From Anaerofustis stercorihominis (lineage in GTDB: Bacteria; Bacillota; Clostridia; Eubacteriales; Anaerofustaceae), in assembly GCF_005844425.1 (NCBI RefSeq), contig NZ_SPHL01000003.1, positions 1 through 64,000 of the forward strand: a stretch of 64,000 bases of DNA, given 5' to 3'. This document shows, one piece after another, positions 1 through 7,953 of the stretch. The notes beneath the pieces were generated by a model. The model was given only the letters and a program-made list of their open reading frames with translations. It searched no databases and was not told the DNA's origin. Made by a program: the position numbers and the translations under genes. Each line of letters begins with the position of its first letter. Position 1 is the first letter of the stretch.

Positions 1-416
1 ACTTTATTTTTTGAAATTGAATCATTTATTTTATCTATTTTATCAGATAAAGAATTATTAAAATAATTTGATAAATTTATATTATTTTCACTATCTGGAT
101 GTTCTTTAAACTTATCAAGTAAAATTTTATATCTGACATTGTTTGTCATGTTATCAAGACTCCTAAGTCCTGAGTATATCGTATCGGCATTATCTGTATT
201 TAAAATATTATTTTGAGTTTTATATTCTTTATCTATCATTACTCCACCGTTTTTTCCTTTAACGGTAGTAATAGGAATTCCTGCATTAGATAACTCCAGT
301 ATATCTCTATTTATTGTTCTGATTGAAACATTTAATTTTTTTGCTAAAGATGAAACCGTAACTTTATCTTCTTCAATTAATGTTATAACAATACTAACAA
401 GTCTGTCTATTTTCAT
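1..416 (-). CDS. HTH_11/WYL-type transcriptional regulator, 3' end cut by window
   Basis: The minus-strand frame starts at an ATG at 416 and runs off the left edge, giving about 138 residues. The first ~60 residues read as a DeoR/YafY-type winged helix (VSSLAKKLNVSIRTINRDI, then a GGVMI wing). This N-terminus normally precedes a WYL ligand-sensing domain, which would lie outside the window. An AGAGGT Shine-Dalgarno site lies about 10 bases upstream of the start. The role is inferred to be a ligand-responsive regulator; its target is not visible here. Confidence 0.85.
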   Translation of the reverse strand, partial: MKIDRLVSIVITLIEEDKVTVSSLAKKLNVSIRTINRDILELSNAGIPITTVKGKNGGVMIDKEYKTQNNILNTDNADTIYSGLRSLDNMTNNVRYKILLDKFKEHPDSENNINLSNYFNNSLSDKIDKINDSISKNK

Positions 417-471
417 ATATGTAATATTACCTCTTTTATGTTTACTTTATATTATGATACTACAAAAATAT

Positions 472-500
472 AAAAAAACAAAAGGAGGCAAGCCTCCTTT
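472..500 (-). terminator. Intrinsic terminator of the ATP-grasp/GCL operon
   Basis: The hairpin AAAGGAGG / CCTCCTTT (481-500) has a four-base loop. On the minus strand it is followed by a T-rich tract (471-480). It lies just past the stop of the gene ending at 515. Confidence 0.8.
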
Positions 501-514
501 AAATTCATGTAAAA

Positions 515-1843
515 CTAAATATCCACATTCATAGAACAAATTGCAACTCCGCCTGCATCTTCGCATATTATTCCTTGTCTTCCCGCTCTTGAATACACTC
601 CTGCAAATTTTCCATTATAAAGGAAAAGTCCGGGCATATTGTTAAATTCATCAAACACAAATTCCCCACTTTTTTCTTTTAAGAAATTCTTTGTTTTATA
701 CATAGGTGCGTATTCTTGAAGGAGATATCCTTTATTTGTATTTTCATCAACAAGTTTTTCAAATTCTTCCTTTGAATAATCAACTCCGGCATATACTCCC
801 CTTGCTCCATATAAATCATCAGGTTTTATTATCCATTTATCCTTATTGTTTACAACTTCATCTCTGTTAAATTCTCCGTCTTTCAACCAGCTTGTTGCAG
901 GAATGTGTTCTTTAATAAATTGAATTTCTTCCTCTGTTAAAAATTCAAAAGTTTCTTTTTGATGCATAATTTTATATATTATCTTATTATGTATAACCTG
1001 TGTTCTTATTGAACCGATTATACAAGTCTTTTTGTCTTTTATAGCTTCAATAAAAGCAGGAGCTTTATCGATCTTTTCCATAAGTTCGCTTGTTACGGCT
1101 CTTCTGTATACAGCATCAATCTTTACTCCGTCTTTTGAATATAATCCGTTATCATATTTTAACGTTGTTATATCTTCTATTAAAGTCTTATAACCTTTTT
1201 TCTCAAATCTTTGTTTAAATATTTTAAACTCTTCATTCGTTGCACTTTCCATAAAATCAACAATAGCAACAGTTGGGTTATCTACCTTATATTCAAAATC
1301 TGAGTAAATATTCATAAATTCATCAACCCATGTATCGAAAAGTTCAAAATGTCTTACATTGTATCTTTCACAAAATTTTAAAAATAATTTGTCATCTTTA
1401 TAAGCATTGTTAAGTTCTCTATCTTCATTCATGGCACTTGCACCGTCGGCATTAAACTCACAAAACTTAAAAGAAAAATCATCTTCATTAAAAAATAAAT
1501 CTATTCTCGCTATTGGAAGAGGCTGAGAATATCCATTGTCACAAAGAATAAGTTCTTCAAGTTCTTTTGAAAAAGGGAATAGTTTTCTGTAATTCTCATC
1601 TTCCATGTATTTATTAATTATTTTGCAAAGAATAGTATGTGTAGTTTTTGCTACATATTCAAAATACTCTATTACTTCATTTGTATAAAGTTTTGGAACA
1701 TATGGAAATCTTATTGGGCTTCCATGATAAATCGCAGTAGAAGAATTTATATAATCAAAAGCCTTATTATAATTTTCCTTTGAATATTCCAAATCTTCAT
1801 TTATTAAATCTAAATATTCCTCCGTAAGTTCTCTTACTTTCAT
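515..1843 (-). CDS. Glutathionylspermidine-synthase-like ATP-grasp ligase
   Basis: This 442-residue protein looks like the circularly permuted ATP-grasp family that includes the synthetase domain of glutathionylspermidine synthase. Visible features are FKFCEFNADGAS near residue 130, a DDLYGARGVYAG segment near 345, LLQEYAPM near 375 and a glycine-rich C-terminus (AGGVAIC). Enzymes of this group join a carboxylate to an amine using ATP. The gene starts one base after the stop of the glutamate-cysteine-ligase-like gene, so the two are translationally coupled and probably act in sequence. It may extend a gamma-glutamyl-cysteine-like product in place of GshB. The real substrate cannot be read from sequence. 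Confidence 0.75.
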   Translation of the reverse strand: MKVRELTEEYLDLINEDLEYSKENYNKAFDYINSSTAIYHGSPIRFPYVPKLYTNEVIEYFEYVAKTTHTILCKIINKYMEDENYRKLFPFSKELEELILCDNGYSQPLPIARIDLFFNEDDFSFKFCEFNADGASAMNEDRELNNAYKDDKLFLKFCERYNVRHFELFDTWVDEFMNIYSDFEYKVDNPTVAIVDFMESATNEEFKIFKQRFEKKGYKTLIEDITTLKYDNGLYSKDGVKIDAVYRRAVTSELMEKIDKAPAFIEAIKDKKTCIIGSIRTQVIHNKIIYKIMHQKETFEFLTEEEIQFIKEHIPATSWLKDGEFNRDEVVNNKDKWIIKPDDLYGARGVYAGVDYSKEEFEKLVDENTNKGYLLQEYAPMYKTKNFLKEKSGEFVFDEFNNMPGLFLYNGKFAGVYSRAGRQGIICEDAGGVAICSMNVDI

Positions 1844-1844
1844 C

Positions 1845-3089
1845 TTACTCTCCTCTTTCTTTTTTCATTTTTAAAGTAAGTTTGTTTTTTGCAAGCTGAT
1901 AAAATAAATCAACACTTTCTTTTTCTTCTTCATGAAGTTTTTCTTTTGCAACTTCTATCATTTCCATTATTATGTCAGAAGCATACATTCCATAAACTTT
2001 AGCTTCATATCCATTTTGTATAATTTCTTCTTTTGCTTTTATAACATCTTCGTTTCTTACAAAACTAAATTTATCTAAAAAATATTTTATTGTTTCTTCA
2101 TTATAAAATATTCCCTTTATTATTGCCGCATAAGAAAGAGCATAATACATTGGCATACAATCTGCCATTCTTATTTCCACATAATTCTTAAGCCTTACAT
2201 CAGGGAAAAACATCGATATTAAATGTTCTATATCCTTTTTAGTTATTTCTCTATTTTTATATATATCCTTTATTTTTTTATCTTTTGTATAAATACTGTT
2301 ACCTTGTTCGTCTTCAATTAAAATTGCAGGAGCATCTAAAATATATTTTGCATAATCTTCAAATCCAAAATCATTATTTAAAGCATCTTTTACAACCATG
2401 CTTCTATCTTTGTCTACATCATTCCATATTTCTACCCTAATACAATTTTTCTTATATTCTTCTCCCTCAAATATAAATGTATTATCTGTCATTAAAGAAA
2501 TTAAAGGTGAAAAAATATTTGCAAGACGGAACTTATTTTTAAAATCCTCTTCACTAAAATAATCAACACTTACTTGAGTTGAAGCAGAACCTTTCATCAT
2601 GTTCTTACCATGGTTACCTACCGATGAAAAATAATCAAGCATATATTCATAACGTTTTTTAGGTATTAAATTAAGATTATCAACTTTCGACTTAGGTTGA
2701 TATCCTGAGTATACAAGTTTATAATTTAGTTCTTTTAAAATCGGAGTTATGTTTAAAAGAAAATAACTGTATTCTTCCAATATATCGGCTACTTTTATAA
2801 AAGGGCCAATGCTTATTTCAAGCTGACTTGCAGGCTCTAAGGAAATATTTGATTTATTCTTCGAAAGTCCAATAAGATTACCGTCTTTATATACCTTCTC
2901 ATCAAAAAATGGACTTAATTTTTCGAGAATATATCTTACACCATGTTCTTCATAATAATCTACACTTTCCATATTCTCTTTAACAATAAAATGCTCAAGT
3001 TCAACACCTAGAGTTTTATCTTCTTTTTGTTTTATTCCATTTTTAAAATAGTCCACAAACTTCTTTAAATTTATGTCATAATAATTCAT
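1845..3089 (-). CDS. Glutamate-cysteine ligase-like enzyme (GCS2 / plant-type fold)
   Basis: The 414-residue protein has the hallmarks of the GCS2 family: GVELEHF at residues 28-34, LEPASQLEISIGP at 84-96, a GNHGKNMMKGSASTQVSVDY segment near 160-180, and RMADCMP near 305. The family forms gamma-glutamyl-cysteine (or another gamma-glutamyl amide) from ATP, glutamate and an amine. It sits in an operon between a small DUF2007 protein (12 bp upstream) and an ATP-grasp ligase (1 bp downstream), with no gshB or gshF in view. I infer that the operon makes a gamma-glutamyl-cysteine-derived thiol or peptide. The amine substrate is uncertain. Confidence 0.8.
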   Translation of the reverse strand: MNYYDINLKKFVDYFKNGIKQKEDKTLGVELEHFIVKENMESVDYYEEHGVRYILEKLSPFFDEKVYKDGNLIGLSKNKSNISLEPASQLEISIGPFIKVADILEEYSYFLLNITPILKELNYKLVYSGYQPKSKVDNLNLIPKKRYEYMLDYFSSVGNHGKNMMKGSASTQVSVDYFSEEDFKNKFRLANIFSPLISLMTDNTFIFEGEEYKKNCIRVEIWNDVDKDRSMVVKDALNNDFGFEDYAKYILDAPAILIEDEQGNSIYTKDKKIKDIYKNREITKKDIEHLISMFFPDVRLKNYVEIRMADCMPMYYALSYAAIIKGIFYNEETIKYFLDKFSFVRNEDVIKAKEEIIQNGYEAKVYGMYASDIIMEMIEVAKEKLHEEEKESVDLFYQLAKNKLTLKMKKERGE

Positions 3090-3101
3090 AGTGTTACCTT
3101 C

Positions 3102-3353
3102 TTAATCTTCTTTACTCTCTTCAAATTCACTGTTTATTATTTCTTTTGCAAGCTCATAATCTTCTTTATTTACATATATATTAACAGGCATTGCACTTTT
3201 TCCAATTATAACCTTTGCTCCGCCAATATCTGTGTCATATTTTAACTTTACTTTTATATTGCAAGAATCAAGAAGCCCTTCTACAACACAGGCTTCAACA
3301 TCGTTATTTACTTCCATTAAAAACTTCATATTATAATTTTCTTTTATTTTCAT
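3102..3353 (-). CDS. DUF2007-type small protein
   Basis: This 83-residue protein resembles DUF2007 (putative signal-transducing protein, PII-like ferredoxin fold): an N-terminal EACVVEGLLDSCNIKVKL segment, a central GGAKVIIG and a C-terminal IYVNKEDYELAKEII. The frame is open further upstream, but the ATG at 3353 is chosen because a GAGG site sits eight bases before it. It is the first gene of an operon with the glutamate-cysteine-ligase-like and ATP-grasp genes. The function of this family is not established; a regulatory role for the operon is only an inference. Confidence 0.75.
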   Translation of the reverse strand: MKIKENYNMKFLMEVNNDVEACVVEGLLDSCNIKVKLKYDTDIGGAKVIIGKSAMPVNIYVNKEDYELAKEIINSEFEESKED

Positions 3354-3371
3354 ACTAAATACCTCGGTTTT

Positions 3372-3399
3372 ATTATAACCTATTGTAAAATTTTTACAA
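3372..3399 (-). promoter_or_regulatory. Promoter with palindromic operator for the GCL/ATP-grasp operon
   Basis: On the minus strand, TTGTAA (3394-3399) and TATAAT (3372-3377) are separated by 16 bp and lie just upstream of the DUF2007 start. The -35 element is part of a perfect palindrome, TTGTAAAA-A-TTTTACAA (3383-3399), typical of a repressor site. Confidence 0.6.
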
Positions 3400-3441
3400 A
3401 TATATTTTATAATAACACAATTCAATAGTTTAAAAATATTT

Positions 3442-3470
3442 TTGACAATAAATAATAAATTTTTTATAAA
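3442..3470 (+). promoter_or_regulatory. Promoter of gpsA
   Basis: TTGACA (3442-3447) and TATAAA (3465-3470) with a 17-bp spacer, about 100 bp upstream of the gpsA start. Confidence 0.65.
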
Positions 3471-3571
3471 TACCCATATTTTGAATAAAATTTTAAATGT
3501 ATTTTAATATTGAATAATAAATATTTAAAATGTAAAATAATTATATCAAAATAAATTTAAAGAGGTAAATT

Positions 3572-4537
3572 ATGAAGGTATCTGTACTTGGATGTGGTAG
3601 ATGGGGAACTTTTTTAGGTTGGTATAGTGACAAAATAGGTCATGATGTAACAATATGGGGAAGAGAAAATTCCAATAATTTAAAAGAATTAATAAATACA
3701 AGAAAAAACAAATATTTATATTTAAGTGAAAACACAAAGCTAACAACCAATTTAAAAGAAGCTGTTGAAAGTAATGAGATAATTATAATTTCAATTTCCT
3801 CACAACAACTAAGAAATCTATTAAAGAATATAAAAGAATTTGATTATAAAGATAAAATTTTTATTCTTTGTATGAAAGGCATCGAAATAGCTACAGGTGA
3901 CAGACTTACGCAAGTTGTGGAAGAAGTTCTTGGCGAAAATACAAACGTTGCAGTATGGGTTGGACCTGGACATGTTCAAAGTTTTGTAAAAAGAATTCCT
4001 AATTGTATGGTTATAGACAGCAAATGCGAAGAAATAACAAATAAAGTAGTTAAAGAATTTTCAAGCGACCTAATAAGACTTTATATAGGAGACGATTTAA
4101 TCGGAGATGAAATAGGAGCTGCTGCAAAAAATGTAATTGGTATCGCAGCGGGCATGCTTGATGCTGTGGGATACGCTTCACTAAAAGGTGCATTAATGGC
4201 AAGAGGAGCAAGAGAAGTTTCAAGACTGATAAAGGCTATGGGAGGACGAGAAATCACTGCTTATGGACTTTGTCACCTGGGAGACTATGAAGCAACACTG
4301 TTCAGCGAATTCTCAAACAACAGAAAATACGGAGAAAACTTCGTAAAAGGCACAAATAGTGACAACTATCTTGCAGAAGGAGTGACAACAGCAGAGGCAC
4401 TTGTTAAATTAAGCAAAAAATATAATATAGATATGCCAATAACCTCCGGAGTAAATGCCGTTCTCAAAGAAGAAGTAAATCCTCATAAAATGTTAAAAGA
4501 TATGTTTCTCAGAAGCGTAAAAAAAGAATTTTATTAA
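3572..4537 (+). CDS. gpsA: NAD(P)-dependent glycerol-3-phosphate dehydrogenase, divergent
   Basis: This 321-residue protein has an N-terminal Rossmann motif (GCGRWG at 7-12) and the family lysine in AAAKNVIGIAAG (Lys186). The family makes glycerol-3-phosphate from dihydroxyacetone phosphate for phospholipids. It departs from typical GpsA: GPGHVQS replaces the usual GPS-x-A-x-E segment, and the nucleotide-loop region reads GLCHLGDYEATLFSEFSNNRKYG instead of GLAGLGDL...SRN. AGAGG lies ahead of the ATG. It is transcribed divergently from the GCL operon and ends in a strong hairpin. I am confident of the superfamily, less so of the exact substrate. Confidence 0.8.
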   Translation: MKVSVLGCGRWGTFLGWYSDKIGHDVTIWGRENSNNLKELINTRKNKYLYLSENTKLTTNLKEAVESNEIIIISISSQQLRNLLKNIKEFDYKDKIFILCMKGIEIATGDRLTQVVEEVLGENTNVAVWVGPGHVQSFVKRIPNCMVIDSKCEEITNKVVKEFSSDLIRLYIGDDLIGDEIGAAAKNVIGIAAGMLDAVGYASLKGALMARGAREVSRLIKAMGGREITAYGLCHLGDYEATLFSEFSNNRKYGENFVKGTNSDNYLAEGVTTAEALVKLSKKYNIDMPITSGVNAVLKEEVNPHKMLKDMFLRSVKKEFY

Positions 4538-4573
4538 AATATTTGTATAAAACAAATAATCAAATCTACAATA

Positions 4574-4620
4574 AAAACATATCGGTTTTAAATAAACAAC
4601 AAACCGATATGTTTTATATT
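4574..4620. terminator. Bidirectional terminator between gpsA and the membrane protein gene
   Basis: A perfect 15-bp stem, AAAACATATCGGTTT (4574-4588) with AAACCGATATGTTTT (4601-4615), lies between two convergent genes. T-rich tails follow it on both strands. Confidence 0.8.
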
Positions 4621-4669
4621 ACCAACATTATTTCTATTTAATTAACATAGCATATAGAGCAATTCATTC

Positions 4670-5299
4670 TTAAAAATGAAAAGTTTCCAATGCTTTTTCC
4701 AACTCACTAAAATCGTTTTTGTCTGTAGTAAAAAGTATATAAACAACATTATCTCCGTTTTGTATCGCATAATATCTTGAATAAGTAGAATAACCTTCTC
4801 CCATATCATCTTCATACTCAATCATTATAGCTTCTCTATCATCAATATTTAAATCTATCTTATTTTTTATTTCAACACTTTCTTTTTGAAAAGATATCCA
4901 ATTATCAATATTATTTTCTATATTATCTTTATATTCGTTTGTATCAAAATAAAAATAATAATTTTTGTTTATATCCTGACTGTTTGAAAAAGAAGTTCCG
5001 CCAGAATTATAATCCATCTCATAATCTTCCCATTCTTTAGGTATTTGCATATATGCACTGTCAGTTACTTTCAGCTCTTTACCTAATGTATTGTCGTTTT
5101 TAAAAAACATACCCCATAACATAACCATAGATATTAAAAGCGCAATAATAAAAGCACACACTGTTATAATAATCAAAGGTTTTTTGTTAAATGATTTTTT
5201 TGACTCAATACCGAATAATTCTTCCTCTCTTCTCTTTTCCTCTTCTTCTTGACGTCTTTGCTCTTTCAATATTTTTTTTTCTTTTCTTGAAATATCCAT
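4670..5299 (-). CDS. Single-pass membrane protein with PsbP/Mog1-like extracellular domain (putative)
   Basis: The 209-residue protein starts with a very charged cytoplasmic segment rich in Lys, Glu and Arg (residues 1-40), followed by one membrane helix (about 41-66) and a ~140-residue outer domain. That domain has the pattern YMQIPKEWEDYEMDY, then a Ser/Gly-rich strand, and ends ALETFHF, which resembles secreted PsbP/DcrB-like domains. I do not recognise a named family. It is a single gene with a GGGG Shine-Dalgarno site, transcribed towards the gpsA terminator. Function unknown. Confidence 0.65.
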   Translation of the reverse strand: MDISRKEKKILKEQRRQEEEEKRREEELFGIESKKSFNKKPLIIITVCAFIIALLISMVMLWGMFFKNDNTLGKELKVTDSAYMQIPKEWEDYEMDYNSGGTSFSNSQDINKNYYFYFDTNEYKDNIENNIDNWISFQKESVEIKNKIDLNIDDREAIMIEYEDDMGEGYSTYSRYYAIQNGDNVVYILFTTDKNDFSELEKALETFHF

Positions 5300-5379
5300 G
5301 TCATTTTCCCCTTTTATGTTATAAAATATAAAATTAAATTTTTAAAAACACTAACATCCCAGAAAATTTTTATGAAAAA

Positions 5380-7296
5380 CTATTTGGTTTTTAAATAATT
5401 TATAAGTCCGCCGTTTTTAAGTAACATTCTTTCTCTGTCTGATACAATAAGTCTTAATTTATATTCTTTATTTTTAGTTTCATTTTTAATTATGACTTCA
5501 TCTGTATCAAGTTGCTTTAATACATCTTTTGCACTTAAAACGTCATCAATGTCTATAGTATCATAATCAGCCTCATCTATAAATGTTAAAGGAACGATAC
5601 CGTTGTTGATTAAATTATTTTTATGAATTCTTGCAAATGATTTTGCTATAACAACTTTTACACCAAGGTATAAAGGCGCTAGAGCAGCATGTTCTCTACT
5701 TGAACCTTGTCCGTAGTTATCTCCTGCAACGATAATTGAACCTTTTTCTTCTGCTTTTGCTTTTGTAGCAAAGTTTTCATCAACAGGTCTTAAGCAGAAT
5801 TCACTTAAATATTCAATATTTGATCTAAATGGAAGAAGTTTAGCATTTGAAGGCATAATATCATCAGTTGTAATATTATCACCAAGTTTTGTTACTGCTT
5901 TTAATTCAAAATCATTATATATAACGCTTGCTTTAGGGAAAGGTTTAATATTTGGACCTTTTACACTGACTTTGTTTTTATCAGGTTTTGGCATAATAAA
6001 CATATTATCGTTGATAATATATTCACTTGGTTCTTCAACAACAAAGTCAATTTTTCCGTAAGGATCGGCAATTTCACCTTTTATTGCAGAATAAGCAGCA
6101 ACTTCAGGAGATACAAGGTATACATTTGCATCTACAGTCCCACTTCTACCTTTAAAGTTTCTGTTAAATGTTCTTAGAGATACCCCGCCAGAGTTAGGGC
6201 TTTGTCCCATACCAATACAAGGACCACAACCACATTCAAGTATTCTTGCACCTGCATTTATTAAATCAGAAAGTCCGCCGTCTCTTGAAAGCATATCAAG
6301 AACTTGTCTTGAACCAGGAGCTATTGTAAGAGATACGTTATCTGCAATTGTTTTTCCCTTAAGTATTTTAGCTGCTGTCATTAAATCTTCATAAGAAGAG
6401 TTTGTACAACTTCCGATTGATACTTGAGTTATTTTTGTTCCTTCAAGCTCTTTTACGCTTTTTACATTATCTGGTGAATGAGGACAAGCAGCAAGAGGTT
6501 TTAGTTCGCTTAAATTAATTTCAAGATTTTCATCATATTCACAGCCTTCATCAGCACATAAAGGTTTATAATCTTCTTCTCTGTGTTGTGCTTTAAAAAA
6601 TTTAAGAGTTACTTCGTCTGAAGGGAAAATTGATGTTGTAGCACCAAGTTCCGCACCCATATTTGTAATAGAGCCTCTTTGTGATACTGTTAGAGATTTA
6701 ACTCCTTCACCATAGTATTCTATAACTTTACCAACTCCACCTTTTACAGAAAGTCTTCTTAAAACTTCAAGAATTACGTCTTTTGCACTAACGCCTTTAT
6801 CAAGTTTTCCTGTAAGTTTTACCCCTACAACTTTAGGCATTGTTAGATAATATTCACTTCCTGCCATAGCTGCTGCAATATCAAGACCACCGGCGCCAAT
6901 AGCAATCATACCTACACCACCGCAAGTAGGAGTATGAGAGTCTGAACCAAGAAGTGTTTCACCTGGCATAGAAAATCTTTCAAGGTTAAGTCTATGACAT
7001 ATTCCATTTCCGGGACGAGAATAAATAACCCCGATTTTATCTGTTACTGTTTGAATATATATATGGTCATCCATATTTTCAGGACCTGTTTGAAGCATAT
7101 TATGGTCAATATAAGCAACAGAACGTTTTGTCTTTACTTTATCATCACTTATTGCTTCATATTGTAAATAAGCCATTGTTCCAGTTGAGTCTTGAGTAAG
7201 TGTATTATCTATTCTTATTGAAATACCTTCTCCGGCTACCATGTTCCCACTTACAAGATGACTTTCAAGTATTTTATATGTAAGAGTCTTTTTCAT
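5380..7296 (-). CDS. acnA: Aconitate hydratase
   Basis: The 638-residue protein is an aconitase-superfamily enzyme of the shorter bacterial type (the classical AcnA is about 890 residues). The 4Fe-4S ligands are Cys297 in SCTNSS and Cys357/Cys360 in CGCGPC; the substrate-loop motif GSDSHTPTCGG is near residue 117. The C-terminal swivel domain carries DNYGQGSSREHAA. It interconverts citrate and isocitrate. GGAGATAAATTT precedes the ATG. No citrate synthase or isocitrate dehydrogenase is nearby. A homoaconitase or isopropylmalate role is less likely because both domains are fused. Confidence 0.9.
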   Translation of the reverse strand: MKKTLTYKILESHLVSGNMVAGEGISIRIDNTLTQDSTGTMAYLQYEAISDDKVKTKRSVAYIDHNMLQTGPENMDDHIYIQTVTDKIGVIYSRPGNGICHRLNLERFSMPGETLLGSDSHTPTCGGVGMIAIGAGGLDIAAAMAGSEYYLTMPKVVGVKLTGKLDKGVSAKDVILEVLRRLSVKGGVGKVIEYYGEGVKSLTVSQRGSITNMGAELGATTSIFPSDEVTLKFFKAQHREEDYKPLCADEGCEYDENLEINLSELKPLAACPHSPDNVKSVKELEGTKITQVSIGSCTNSSYEDLMTAAKILKGKTIADNVSLTIAPGSRQVLDMLSRDGGLSDLINAGARILECGCGPCIGMGQSPNSGGVSLRTFNRNFKGRSGTVDANVYLVSPEVAAYSAIKGEIADPYGKIDFVVEEPSEYIINDNMFIMPKPDKNKVSVKGPNIKPFPKASVIYNDFELKAVTKLGDNITTDDIMPSNAKLLPFRSNIEYLSEFCLRPVDENFATKAKAEEKGSIIVAGDNYGQGSSREHAALAPLYLGVKVVIAKSFARIHKNNLINNGIVPLTFIDEADYDTIDIDDVLSAKDVLKQLDTDEVIIKNETKNKEYKLRLIVSDRERMLLKNGGLINYLKTK

Positions 7297-7632
7297 AAAT
7301 TTATCTCCTTAAAATTTCATTTAATCTATATTATCAAAAAAATTTGGAATTTTCAATAAATAATAGAAATATATAAACATGAAAACGTATATTTATGCAA
7401 AAATAATAAAATAATAATTATATATAATAGGGATTTTTAAATGAGAATTTATTTTTATATAAGATACCATATGTATAAAAATTAATATATGTAATTATAA
7501 ATTTATAAAATAAAACAAGTATATATATTATTTATAAATAAGTTTCTTAAAAATATCTTATTTTTAAACTACTTATATTTTAAATAAGATTTGTTTAAAA
7601 TATAATGAATAATTAAAAAAAGGAAGTTTGTC
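7297..7632. other. AT-rich intergenic region with an inverted repeat
   Basis: These 336 bp separate divergent genes (aconitase and the small regulator). No ORF or RNA is recognisable. The inverted repeat ATCTTATTT (7555-7563) / AAATAAGAT (7582-7590) lies 40-80 bp upstream of the regulator gene and could be its own operator. Confidence 0.5.
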
Positions 7633-7848
7633 ATGATTAGGCTAAATTTAAAGTATTTACTACAAAAAGAAAACAAAACAAGATATTGGTTAATGAAGCA
7701 GTTAAACAGTAACTACACAACTGTAAACAAACTCGTTGAAAACGAGACTACAAAAATTACTTTCGATATGCTTGAAAGACTGTTAAAAGTATTTGACTGC
7801 AAAATTGAAGATTTGTTAATCGATGATGAAGAAAACAAAAACGAATAA
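7633..7848 (+). CDS. Small Cro/C1-type (HTH_26) DNA-binding protein
   Basis: This 71-residue protein is almost entirely one helix-turn-helix domain: LKYLLQKENKTRYWLMKQL, then NYTTVNKLVENETTKITFDML and ERLLKVFDCKIEDLL. This is the YozG-like group of stand-alone Cro/C1 repressors. It has a GGAAG ribosome site and a strong terminator directly after the stop. The inverted repeat at 7555-7590 is a candidate operator. The target is otherwise unknown. Confidence 0.85.
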   Translation: MIRLNLKYLLQKENKTRYWLMKQLNSNYTTVNKLVENETTKITFDMLERLLKVFDCKIEDLLIDDEENKNE

Positions 7849-7874
7849 AAAACTCCTTATGGAGTTTTTTTATT
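7847..7874 (+). terminator. Terminator of the small HTH gene
   Basis: AAAAAACTCC (7847-7856), loop TTAT, GGAGTTTTTT (7861-7870), then T-rich. The stem begins inside the TAA stop codon. Confidence 0.85.
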
Positions 7875-7894
7875 TACTGTAAGATATCAACATC

Positions 7895-7923
7895 TTTTAA
7901 AAATCGTTTAAACATGCTATAAT
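7895..7923 (+). promoter_or_regulatory. Extended -10 promoter for the radical SAM gene
   Basis: TGC-TATAAT (7915-7923) with a weak -35 TTTTAA 17 bp upstream, ending about 30 bp before the start codon. Confidence 0.5.
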
Positions 7924-7953
7924 AAACCATCAAAACATATATGAGGAAAGAAT

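Noticed and set aside
7297-7632. Small RNA in the acnA-HTH intergenic region
   Set aside because: No terminator-like GC hairpin or conserved RNA motif is visible. The region is plain AT-rich DNA apart from one inverted repeat.
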